A stretch of 64,000 bases of DNA from Pseudobdellovibrionaceae bacterium (GTDB lineage: Bacteria > Bdellovibrionota > Bdellovibrionia > Bdellovibrionales > Bdellovibrionaceae). Shown one piece after another: positions 7,927 through 15,254 of the stretch (positions are counted from its first letter, which is position 1; every line of letters begins with the position of its first letter). The notes beneath the pieces are model-generated. The model did not search any database, had not been told where the DNA came from, and was given only the letters and a program-made list of their open reading frames with translations. Location of the stretch: positions 23,865 to 87,864 of the forward strand of contig JAEUWH010000097.1 in NCBI GenBank assembly GCA_016785955.1, given 5' to 3'. Both the position numbers and the translations under genes were made by a program.

Positions 7927-9203
7927 CTCAATTCCTTCGTTGTTTCTTTTTTTAATTTATCAGTGACTTTATCAATAAGTTTCTTTTGCGACTGATACTG
8001 CGTCTCTTTATTCAACTGATCCCAAACTTCGTAATTATTAAAATACACGTTGTTATACTCTTTTGACTCCATACCGCGTTGATGCCGATGCGGATAACGC
8101 ACCCATCGACTGGGCCCCAGGTCCTGGTACGTATAAACATACTCTTGCGGATAGTTGTGAATCTTGGCCGCCGACATTTCAAATCGCTTCGACCATTTTT
8201 GCACAATTTTCTCGCCATAATATGTGATGTAGTCTTTGTTAAAACGCTGATTATTAGGGATCAAAATCCACACATCATACAAAGTCTCGGACGTCGTGCG
8301 CTGCCAGATAAGCAAATTCTCGTGCGTCCAAGGCGCATTACGATCATCAATCCAAACAGAATGCAGCGGCAATTGTTTAGTTTCTCGGTCCAACGTCACA
8401 TCCACAGAATACCGCGCCCATGTCCAAATCGGCTCGGTCACTCCTTTTGGAAATAATATTTTTCCTAATTGGGGACGACAATAGTACGTCTCTTCCGATG
8501 ACAAACCCCAAACTAAATTTTTAAACTGCACAATTCCATTCAACTCGCCTTTAGCCTCAAAACCGCTAATTCCCTTACTTGCACCGACGGCAAAATCCAG
8601 AATATGGGTCTGCTCGAACGTGTCGATATTTTGTCGCCGCAACCATTGACTGTTGCGCTCAAGCGAGCGTCGAGTTAAAAAACGCGTGAAAAACGGATTC
8701 ATCAACGGCAAGGGGTATTCACACACAACAGGATCGCCAAAGGCCACATCTCGCTGGCTGCTTAACGAACGAGTTAAAAACTCGAGCCACGATTTTTCAA
8801 AATGACTGATGAACTCATCGGACTTCTGACTGGCCTGATAAAAATTCTCGGTCGACGATTCCAGACGCGAGATAAAACCTGATGAAACCCCCAACTGCTG
8901 CAATTGGTATTGGATAAAACTGGATTTAAATTCCAACGGCCCAGACCCCAAGTAAACCGTAAAGCCAGAATCTTGCGAAACCAACGCCTCTTCATTATTT
9001 AATTTTTCAACATAAAAAGGATTCAATGTTTCCGACGTAAAAAAACCAAATGGCCCCTCAATGTCTTCCATTGGCCATCGTCCCAATACCGAATGAAGGT
9101 CTATATACAGAACACTCCATCCTTGGCGCGCCAACTCGCTGGCCACCCACGAAATATTATAAAATGAACCCACCACCGCAACGTCATATTTTTTTAATTC
9201 CAT
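7923..9203 (-). CDS. Unknown protein embedded in the purine operon, Rossmann-like N terminus
   Basis: I do not recognise this 426-residue protein. It begins with a hydrophobic strand, turn and helix (DVAVVGSFYNISWVASEL) ending in an acidic strand (VLYIDL), which resembles the dinucleotide-binding fold of FAD or NAD enzymes, but the glycine pattern GxGxxG is degenerate. There is no signal peptide or membrane segment. It overlaps purN by 10 nt and purB by 4 nt (ATGA) and has its own ribosome site (GGGGGA), so it is made together with the purine enzymes. A role in purine metabolism is suggested only by position; an oxidoreductase-like protein that has lost cofactor binding is another possibility. 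Confidence 0.75.
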   Translation of the reverse strand: MELKKYDVAVVGSFYNISWVASELARQGWSVLYIDLHSVLGRWPMEDIEGPFGFFTSETLNPFYVEKLNNEEALVSQDSGFTVYLGSGPLEFKSSFIQYQLQQLGVSSGFISRLESSTENFYQASQKSDEFISHFEKSWLEFLTRSLSSQRDVAFGDPVVCEYPLPLMNPFFTRFLTRRSLERNSQWLRRQNIDTFEQTHILDFAVGASKGISGFEAKGELNGIVQFKNLVWGLSSEETYYCRPQLGKILFPKGVTEPIWTWARYSVDVTLDRETKQLPLHSVWIDDRNAPWTHENLLIWQRTTSETLYDVWILIPNNQRFNKDYITYYGEKIVQKWSKRFEMSAAKIHNYPQEYVYTYQDLGPSRWVRYPHRHQRGMESKEYNNVYFNNYEVWDQLNKETQYQSQKKLIDKVTDKLKKETTKELR

Positions 9204-9721
9204 TTTTCCCCCACCCGACGCACCAGATAGTGCTCTCGAAAGGTCATCATCCTTGAGGCTAATTTAAAATCGTGCGGAATATGCTGGTTTTCATAAACCT
9301 GCGACTGCGCCACGACAGCTCCCGCATCCATTTCTGGAGTCACATGATGAATGGTCACTCCCATCGGCGCTCGGGCTTGAAATGATTTTTCAATCGCCTC
9401 CAAACCCGGAAACAAAGGCAGCAAACTGGGATGAACATTCAAAATGGATTGCGACCATAATTCCACAAAACTCGCCGGAATCAATCGCATAAATCCCAAC
9501 AAAAATATTTTCTGAATCGATCGGCTTCTCAAAAACATCGCCCACTCCGCAAAGTCGACTTTTTTTGTTTTAAATACAGGAATAAAATAGCGTTTTGCTT
9601 TCCCATCGGCGGGAATGGCCGACTTATGTGAACAAACAAGCCTTATGCTACAACCTTCTTGATCCAACAGAGCTTGCAGATTACTCCCCCGGCCCGATAC
9701 AAAGACGGCTAGGCGATTCAC
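9194..9721 (-). CDS. purN: Phosphoribosylglycinamide formyltransferase
   Basis: PurN transfers a formyl group from 10-formyltetrahydrofolate to GAR. The 175-residue protein is shorter than the E. coli enzyme (212), but the active site is complete: Asn95 and His97 in LNVHPSLLP, and Asp132 in PEMDAGAVV. The phosphate-binding loop SGRGSNL is at residues 9-15. The C-terminal helices appear trimmed. The start is GTG at 9721, preceded by GGGGTG. It lies 30 nt after purM and overlaps the unknown gene downstream. Confidence 0.93.
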   Translation of the reverse strand: MNRLAVFVSGRGSNLQALLDQEGCSIRLVCSHKSAIPADGKAKRYFIPVFKTKKVDFAEWAMFLRSRSIQKIFLLGFMRLIPASFVELWSQSILNVHPSLLPLFPGLEAIEKSFQARAPMGVTIHHVTPEMDAGAVVAQSQVYENQHIPHDFKLASRMMTFREHYLVRRVGEKWN

Positions 9722-9751
9722 GCACTCACCCCGCTTGGCGCGGAGCTGTTC

Positions 9752-10981
9752 TTACTGTTGACTCCGTTTGAAAACAAAATCTTTATCCTTCTTGTTTTTC
9801 TTTTTCTTAATCACACCCAAATCAAAGGGACTCATTAACACATTCTGACGACTGAAATAGTTTTTCGCCATTTTCAAAATTCGTTCTTTATCTTTAGGGC
9901 TCACGACCAATACAAAACCAACACCACAATTAAATGTTCGCAGCATTTCATCGAAATTTAACGCCGCTTTAATCTGTGCTTTTTTAAACAACTCGGGAAA
10001 TTCCCAGGCATTCAGATCGCAATACATATCCGCAGGGATCACACGCGGAATATTTTCCACACCACTGCCCGTGATATGAGCGGCCGCCTTAATATTGAAT
10101 TGAGCCTTTAAAGTTTCTAAAAATTCGACATATAAAAACGTCGGCATCAACAGAGTTTTTTTAAACGCACTCGTTTCATCGGCAAAAATTTTTCGCACTA
10201 GAGAATAACCATTAGAGTGAAAGCCAGAACTGGGCAACGCAATCAAGCAGTCACCCGCCTTGACTCGAACCGCGCCCCAACGTTTCTTTTCGTCAACCAC
10301 ACCTACGGCAAATCCCGCGCAGTCAAAATCATCATTCGCATAAACCCCAGGCATTTCGGCAGTCTCACCACCGATCAGGGCCAGATCACTGTGATCGCAC
10401 GCATTTTTAATCGAAGCCAAAATTCGCTTGGCTTGATCTAGATTCAGTTTACCCATAGCCAGATAATCCAAAAAAAACAAAGGCGAGCCTCCTGTGCAAA
10501 TCAAATCATTCACACACATCGCCACAAGATCTTGCCCAATCCCTTCGTAATGCTTAACTTCCACCGCGAGTTTAACCTTAGTACCAACCCCATCCGTACA
10601 ACTGATAATACAAGGATTTTTAATGCCCTTCGGTAAACGAAATAACGAAGCAAAACCACCCACCGCTTCAACAATTTTATCTTGATGAGGCGATTTCTTA
10701 CGGGAACGACGACTAATCCAATCCACAAACTCATCGCCTTTTTCAATATCCACACCGGCATTTTTATAGGTAATGGCTGTTTTTTGAGCTGCATTTTTAG
10801 AGGCGTTTCTAGACGCGCTTTTGGACGCGCTTCCAGAGGAGCCTTTAGAAGATTTTCCGTCCGATTCTTTCAGAGCAGATACTTTAGATTTTAAGGATTT
10901 TAATTTCGGCGTCGGCGACTTTGACTGCGTATGCACATCCAATTTTTCGCTCACGTTTGCATTCGTCCGAAACTTGTTCAT
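9752..10981 (-). CDS. purM: AIR synthetase with a low-complexity N-terminal extension
   Basis: PurM closes the imidazole ring, converting FGAM to AIR with ATP. The catalytic part begins at about residue 70 (TYKNAGVDIEKGDE) and contains TDGVGTKVKLA, DLICTGGSPLFFLDY, GGETAEMPG and SSGFHSNGYSLVR, all family hallmarks. The first 69 residues are extra: basic and serine/alanine-rich, with four-residue repeats (SGSA, SKSA, SRNA, SKNA). The ATG at 10981 is chosen because AAGGTGA lies just upstream; a TTG at 11026 would add 15 residues but coincides with a likely -35 element. It is the first gene of the operon. Confidence 0.94.
   Translation of the reverse strand: MNKFRTNANVSEKLDVHTQSKSPTPKLKSLKSKVSALKESDGKSSKGSSGSASKSASRNASKNAAQKTAITYKNAGVDIEKGDEFVDWISRRSRKKSPHQDKIVEAVGGFASLFRLPKGIKNPCIISCTDGVGTKVKLAVEVKHYEGIGQDLVAMCVNDLICTGGSPLFFLDYLAMGKLNLDQAKRILASIKNACDHSDLALIGGETAEMPGVYANDDFDCAGFAVGVVDEKKRWGAVRVKAGDCLIALPSSGFHSNGYSLVRKIFADETSAFKKTLLMPTFLYVEFLETLKAQFNIKAAAHITGSGVENIPRVIPADMYCDLNAWEFPELFKKAQIKAALNFDEMLRTFNCGVGFVLVVSPKDKERILKMAKNYFSRQNVLMSPFDLGVIKKKKNKKDKDFVFKRSQQ
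10788..10859 (-). repeat. 12-bp degenerate tandem repeat inside purM
   Basis: Six 12-bp units can be aligned on the plus strand, including GAGGCGTTTCTA, GACGCGCTTTTG, GACGCGCTTCCA and GAGGAGCCTTTA. They encode the Ser/Ala/Lys-rich four-residue repeats of the PurM N-terminal extension, in frame. Confidence 0.75.
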
Positions 10982-10997
10982 AATCACCTTGAGATAG

Positions 10998-11026
10998 GAT
11001 TTAATCGTCCTACTTATATTTGTCAA
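10998..11026 (-). promoter_or_regulatory. Candidate promoter of the purine operon
   Basis: On the minus strand a perfect TTGACA (11021-11026) is followed after 17 bp by TAAATC (10998-11003), a weak -10 element. It lies directly upstream of purM in the divergent gap with the peroxidase gene. No purine riboswitch or PurR-box-like palindrome was seen here. Confidence 0.45.
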
Positions 11027-11056
11027 AACTTTAGATCTCTAACATGGAGGATAATA

Positions 11057-11626
11057 ATGAAACTTTTTTTAACCGTGATCACAGTCTTTGGTTTTTCGCT
11101 TACAACATTTGCAGAAACGATCAAAATGTCCTCTTCAAACAGCGCAAAAAATTTATACGAATACAAAGTCAAAGACATCGCGGGCAAAGATCACGACTTA
11201 GCTCAATATAAAGGCAAGGTCACATTGATCGTCAACACAGCCTCCGCCTGTGGGTTTACACCGCAAATGAAAGACTTACAAGATTTACAAACCAAGTACG
11301 GCCCCCAAGGCTTTACCGTGATCGCCTTTCCTTCGAATGATTTCAAACAAGACACGGGATCCAACCAGGACATTTCCAAATTTGCTCACGACCAATACAA
11401 AGTGACGTTCCCTTTGATGGACAAAAACCCTGTTTCAGGCGAGGGCAAGCAACCTGTTTATAAATTCCTGACAGAATCCAAATCGGGCATTTTATTTAAA
11501 GATGTAAAATGGAATTTTGAAAAATTTTTGATCGGTAAAAATGGCCAAGTGATCGATCGCTGGGCATCATCGACGTCGCCCGCATCGGACGACATCGTTA
11601 AAAAAATTGAGAACGCCCTGAAGTAA
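11057..11626 (+). CDS. Exported glutathione peroxidase family protein (Cys type)
   Basis: The ATG at 11057 follows GGAGG by 6 nt and yields 189 residues with a signal peptide (MKLFLTVITVFGFSLTTFA), so the enzyme is exported. The thioredoxin-fold peroxidase domain has the expected catalytic set: Cys65 in NTASACGFTPQ, Gln98 in FPSNDFKQDTG, and Trp152-Asn153 in KWNFEKFLIG. A cysteine replaces selenocysteine, as in most bacterial members, which commonly use thioredoxin rather than glutathione. It would remove peroxides in the periplasm. It is divergent from the purine operon and convergent with the next gene, with a small hairpin (AGTAAG/CTTACT) across the two stops. Confidence 0.92.
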   Translation: MKLFLTVITVFGFSLTTFAETIKMSSSNSAKNLYEYKVKDIAGKDHDLAQYKGKVTLIVNTASACGFTPQMKDLQDLQTKYGPQGFTVIAFPSNDFKQDTGSNQDISKFAHDQYKVTFPLMDKNPVSGEGKQPVYKFLTESKSGILFKDVKWNFEKFLIGKNGQVIDRWASSTSPASDDIVKKIENALK

Positions 11627-11635
11627 GTGTGATTC

Positions 11636-13387
11636 TTACTGCTTAGGACTACCATCCGTTGCACCGGAAGAGACCGGCGGGCTTGCTGCGGGTCTCGCGC
11701 CAGAACTAGATCCTGACGAGTCCACCTGTGCTAAACGGCGCTCGTCCAAGATCTTTTCAATACCAGGGCGACTGCGGATTTTATCCACAAACGCCGCAAT
11801 GGCTTCACACTCACCGGGTTGTGCGTTATTGCTCTTTTCACAATAGTATGAAAAAGAATGCGTCTTTCCTGGCTCAACGTCTGACGCCATGATATTCCCG
11901 TCAACCGCCTCAAGCATTTTACGAACTTTATCACTAAATCGGCCCAACTGACCCGGATCCCTCATATGCAAAACATTCTTCTCTTCCTCATCGATCACCA
12001 TCGCTAAGGCATCCATACATCGACGAGTTAAAGCACTCAATGGGTAACGAGGAACACACATATCCCCCTGAATATCTCCCGACGATTCAAAACCATAGGA
12101 GTTACATTGAAAGCGAATACCTTTACAGTTTTCGTTTTCGCCCTCTTCGGGTTTTTTACAATAGAATTTTTTATCTGTATCCGAGGCCGCAGACTTAGTT
12201 CTTAAGGTTGATGGCCGACCACCATAAATACAAGTGTAACCATCGTCTTGCTTAATGGTTCCTAGATTTTGATCACTACTTCCCGAGACGCGTGGACGTG
12301 AAGGATCGATGACGCCAGCTGAAGCACCACCACCTATCCACCCCAGTGCCTCCGCACCTTTGTAACCGGCATAACCAGCCGCTCCGGCCAATAAAGCGAT
12401 TTCAGCAGAGTTGTTCAGCAGCCAACGCGCACTACTGGTATTAGCGGCACGATAGATCGCAGAAATTTCTTTCGACGTTGCACCCGCAGCGCGAAATCTC
12501 ATTTCCATGTCGTTCGCGCTGCCTCGTAGTCTTTTGACTTTAGCCAAGGCGGATCTTTTCTGAGCGGCCGTTCCTATTTTCCTAATTCGATCATAGTCTT
12601 TATCCGCTTGAGCAACGTCCTTAAGCAGAGCCCTAAAGTCTTTACCAAGAACATTTTTGTTTGTCGCAAGACTTGGAATCACACTACGAATTTGTGTTAC
12701 AGTGTGCCCAGCATCGACGATGCTATTTTTCACCCCGGTAAGTTTCTTTTCACTGGCAGCTACGCTTTTATTTAACTTCGCCAGCCGCGCCGTCTGCTGA
12801 GCCGTCATAGGAGCATTGGAAGGAATCCCCGATTGAAAAGACGAAACTGCTTTTTTATTAGCTTTCACGGCTTCCTCCGCAACCCTCAGTTTTTCCGCAT
12901 GACCTTTTACAACGATTTCATCAGCCCTACTGAGCCCCTTTTCAATGACACCTTTAGCCTTACCCACCGATTCTGCGCTCTTTACCACCACCGCCTTTGC
13001 ACCCCAAGCAGTCATTTTCCATGCACCCTGAATCATACCCCCAATCATGGCTTGGGATTTCGAAACCATCATATCCCAATAGTAGGAAACTAGGCTCGCG
13101 TGTGTTTTTTTCACAGAATTTGAATTGAATGCCGAAGTGTCCGCATCAGAATCCTCGTAATCGACTGTTTTAGCCTGAGACACCTCAAGCACCTGAACCA
13201 GATAAACCAACGCGCGAAAGTAAATGACTTTATCATCATCACTTAACTGGGCAAGCTCCTCGTTCGTCAAAATCATTTTTGACAACGGTATATAAAAACC
13301 TTTTTTCGCAGGGCTTATTGAGTTTGCATAACTTACTTGTGTGATCAGAAAAATAAATGCAAACACAAGGCTCTTCACTTTTTTCAT
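11636..13387 (-). CDS. Exported coiled-coil protein of unknown function
   Basis: This 583-residue protein starts with a clear signal peptide (MKKVKSLVFAFIFLITQVSYA) and a good ribosome site (GGGAGA). After an acidic region it has long alanine/lysine-rich helical stretches that look like coiled coil (about 110-300), then a glycine/alanine-rich hydrophobic segment (ALLAGAAGYAGYKGAEALGW, near 335-355) that could insert in a membrane. The last 200 residues are cysteine-rich (CIYGG, YCKKP, NCKGIRFQC, YYCEKS) and probably disulfide-bonded. The tail is Ser/Pro-rich. I recognise no family. It is divergent from the next gene, another exported helical protein, and the pair may be functionally linked. 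Confidence 0.8.
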   Translation of the reverse strand: MKKVKSLVFAFIFLITQVSYANSISPAKKGFYIPLSKMILTNEELAQLSDDDKVIYFRALVYLVQVLEVSQAKTVDYEDSDADTSAFNSNSVKKTHASLVSYYWDMMVSKSQAMIGGMIQGAWKMTAWGAKAVVVKSAESVGKAKGVIEKGLSRADEIVVKGHAEKLRVAEEAVKANKKAVSSFQSGIPSNAPMTAQQTARLAKLNKSVAASEKKLTGVKNSIVDAGHTVTQIRSVIPSLATNKNVLGKDFRALLKDVAQADKDYDRIRKIGTAAQKRSALAKVKRLRGSANDMEMRFRAAGATSKEISAIYRAANTSSARWLLNNSAEIALLAGAAGYAGYKGAEALGWIGGGASAGVIDPSRPRVSGSSDQNLGTIKQDDGYTCIYGGRPSTLRTKSAASDTDKKFYCKKPEEGENENCKGIRFQCNSYGFESSGDIQGDMCVPRYPLSALTRRCMDALAMVIDEEEKNVLHMRDPGQLGRFSDKVRKMLEAVDGNIMASDVEPGKTHSFSYYCEKSNNAQPGECEAIAAFVDKIRSRPGIEKILDERRLAQVDSSGSSSGARPAASPPVSSGATDGSPKQ

Positions 13388-13601
13388 AAAGTCTCCCTAA
13401 AATTATATAAGTCTACAAATACGTCTTCGGTAACACTATAGGAAACTTAAGCCGTGATGCTTCAAATTGAATAAGCCAGACCTCGCCACAGAACTTTACA
13501 AACTCCACTCTGACGCCAGCCATTGGTCCGGTTTACCAAGTCGCAACTCATTCCCTATAAACTCTACCTGACAGCTTCCGATAAACAACTAGAGGTACCT
13601 T

Positions 13602-14324
13602 ATGAGTAAAACTTTAGTTTTTATATTTCTAGCCATCTCGCAAATCGCCATCGCACAAGCGCCTCCAGTGACTAATGTTGCGACAGTTAAAAGCAAGGTG
13701 GAAAAACTGAAAGATACAATGACCCTTAGTGAAAAATGGCTGACACCTTTGCAAACCACTCTTAATAACTATTATGCTGAGTTTGAAAAAGGTTGCGACA
13801 TTTCGCGCAGACACTTTCAAACTGGCATTGTAACAGCCACTCAACGATCGTGCCTTAATCAGAAATTCAGCGGCATCGAAATGACCGCGCGAAATGTCGA
13901 GAAGCAAGTTCAATCGCTTAAGAAAAATATAACTGATGCCAAAGCTGAATATGTAGAGTTACTTAAGCAAGCACGCAAAGACTACACTCCAAATGACGTC
14001 CTAGAACTGAGCACTCTAAGTGGTGACTTAAACAGCCTCGCGGCCAGGAACGAAGTTGATCAACTTCGCCTACAAATGTACCGCTCCGAACTGCAACGCA
14101 AACAAAAAGAGTTTGAAGATTCTGTCGAGTACGCCTTTACGGCCAGCACCATCCAAAATACCCTCAACAGCCCCTTGCTCTGCACGTCAGTCCAGCGCTG
14201 CTCCTCTAACGCTAACGCCCCAGGCACATTGAGCACTAGTGATATCAAGAAATCGATTCTTAATTCCGCGTCCTCATCGGCCATCAAAAACTCGACTCGC
14301 AAACCAACAGGTGTCGCGAAATAG
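13602..14324 (+). CDS. Exported helical protein of unknown function
   Basis: The 240-residue product has a signal peptide (MSKTLVFIFLAISQIAIAQA) and an AGAGGT ribosome site 5 nt before the ATG. The mature protein is mostly helical with heptad-like patterns (VKSKVEKLKDTMTLSEKWL; EKQVQSLKKNITDAKAEYVELLKQ), and has two cysteine pairs (C65 with C88 region; CTSVQRC near the end). The C terminus is Ser/Lys-rich. No known domain is apparent. It may form a periplasmic coiled-coil rod, perhaps with the divergent gene product. Confidence 0.78.
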   Translation: MSKTLVFIFLAISQIAIAQAPPVTNVATVKSKVEKLKDTMTLSEKWLTPLQTTLNNYYAEFEKGCDISRRHFQTGIVTATQRSCLNQKFSGIEMTARNVEKQVQSLKKNITDAKAEYVELLKQARKDYTPNDVLELSTLSGDLNSLAARNEVDQLRLQMYRSELQRKQKEFEDSVEYAFTASTIQNTLNSPLLCTSVQRCSSNANAPGTLSTSDIKKSILNSASSSAIKNSTRKPTGVAK

Positions 14325-14422
14325 TCAACTGACCAAGTTACCGGCACTGGCAAAAATCGTGAATCTTTTTTTGAGACAGTCGATTTTCCTAGTCCCCATA
14401 TAGCGAAAACTATGAATTCGGA

Positions 14423-14451
14423 TTGATTTGGAATACCCCCTAGGTCATAAT
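14423..14451 (+). promoter_or_regulatory. Promoter of the beta-barrel protein gene
   Basis: TTGATT (14423-14428) and CATAAT (14446-14451) are separated by exactly 17 bp, a close match to a housekeeping sigma-70-type promoter. The -10 element ends 18 nt before the GTG start at 14470, so the leader would be short. Confidence 0.55.
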
Positions 14452-14469
14452 TAAGGGTACGGGGGCCAA

Positions 14470-15204
14470 GTGAAATCTTTATTTATCTATTTGCTGTTAA
14501 TTTTATCATTATTTTCCGGCCGACTTTACGCTCAATCAGAATCGTCCGATGCATTTGATCCGTTCTCTGATTACTCTGAATTCGATCAAGACTCAGACGA
14601 AGAAGCCGACATCAACTTTTTTCGCAATGGTCGCTTACTTACCCTGGGCCTAGCCGCAGGACCTCGTCAGTTCACCGAGAATATGTCCAAATCCTATGGC
14701 TCTGGACCTAACTTTGGTATCCAAATTAGCTATTTTTTCGATTTAAAGACAGCTCTAGGTGTCGGGATTATGACCGGTGACAGTGCTCTTAACTTTTCAA
14801 CTATTTCCGGCAACACCATCAACAACTATTCTGGAAACGTGTCATTTACATCGATCAATTTTAACATCAAATATTTTATGAACACACAAAACGTAACCAA
14901 AGGACTCGCTGATATTAATCCTTATATTTTAGGCGGTTTTTCACAGTGGTACAGAACTGTTTCCATATCTGAATTTGGCACTCAATCACGCGAAAATGTA
15001 ATGGGTGCCGATCTAGGCATCGGCGTAGAAATTCCATTAATGCGGCGTAAAGCATTCTTAGGTTTTCAAGCCACCTATCACTATATTAATTTTGCAGATG
15101 AAGGCAAAGAATTTCTCTACAACGGAACAACCAATGAACTTCTTGAACACAAAATCAATGGCGATTTGATGGATATACTTTTAATTCTAGGATTGAACTT
15201 CTAG
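14470..15204 (+). CDS. Exported beta-barrel outer membrane protein
   Basis: The 244-residue protein starts at GTG, preceded by GGGGG, and has a signal peptide ending RLYAQ. After an acidic linker rich in Asp/Glu/Ser, the rest alternates polar and hydrophobic residues in strands (LLTLGLAAGPRQF, FGIQISYFFDL, GVGIMTG, FTSINFNIKYFMN, KAFLGFQATYHYINF) and ends in an aromatic (LILGLNF), the pattern of an eight-stranded OmpW/OmpA-like barrel. Function is unknown; probably an outer membrane porin-like or structural protein. Confidence 0.8.
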   Translation: MKSLFIYLLLILSLFSGRLYAQSESSDAFDPFSDYSEFDQDSDEEADINFFRNGRLLTLGLAAGPRQFTENMSKSYGSGPNFGIQISYFFDLKTALGVGIMTGDSALNFSTISGNTINNYSGNVSFTSINFNIKYFMNTQNVTKGLADINPYILGGFSQWYRTVSISEFGTQSRENVMGADLGIGVEIPLMRRKAFLGFQATYHYINFADEGKEFLYNGTTNELLEHKINGDLMDILLILGLNF

Positions 15205-15230
15205 AAATCATTGCCTTAAAAATGATTTTT
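15205..15230 (+). terminator. Hairpin terminator between convergent genes
   Basis: AAATCATT (15205-15212) pairs with AATGATTT (15221-15228) around an 8-nt loop, and the stem runs into a short T tract. It begins immediately after the stop of the beta-barrel gene and separates it from the convergent FHA gene. Confidence 0.5.
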
Positions 15231-15254
15231 GGAAATACCCCCGTCTGCCAGCCG

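Noticed and set aside
10931..11056. Longer N terminus for the peroxidase
   Set aside because: It would overlap the purM gene and hide the signal peptide; GGAGG points to 11057.
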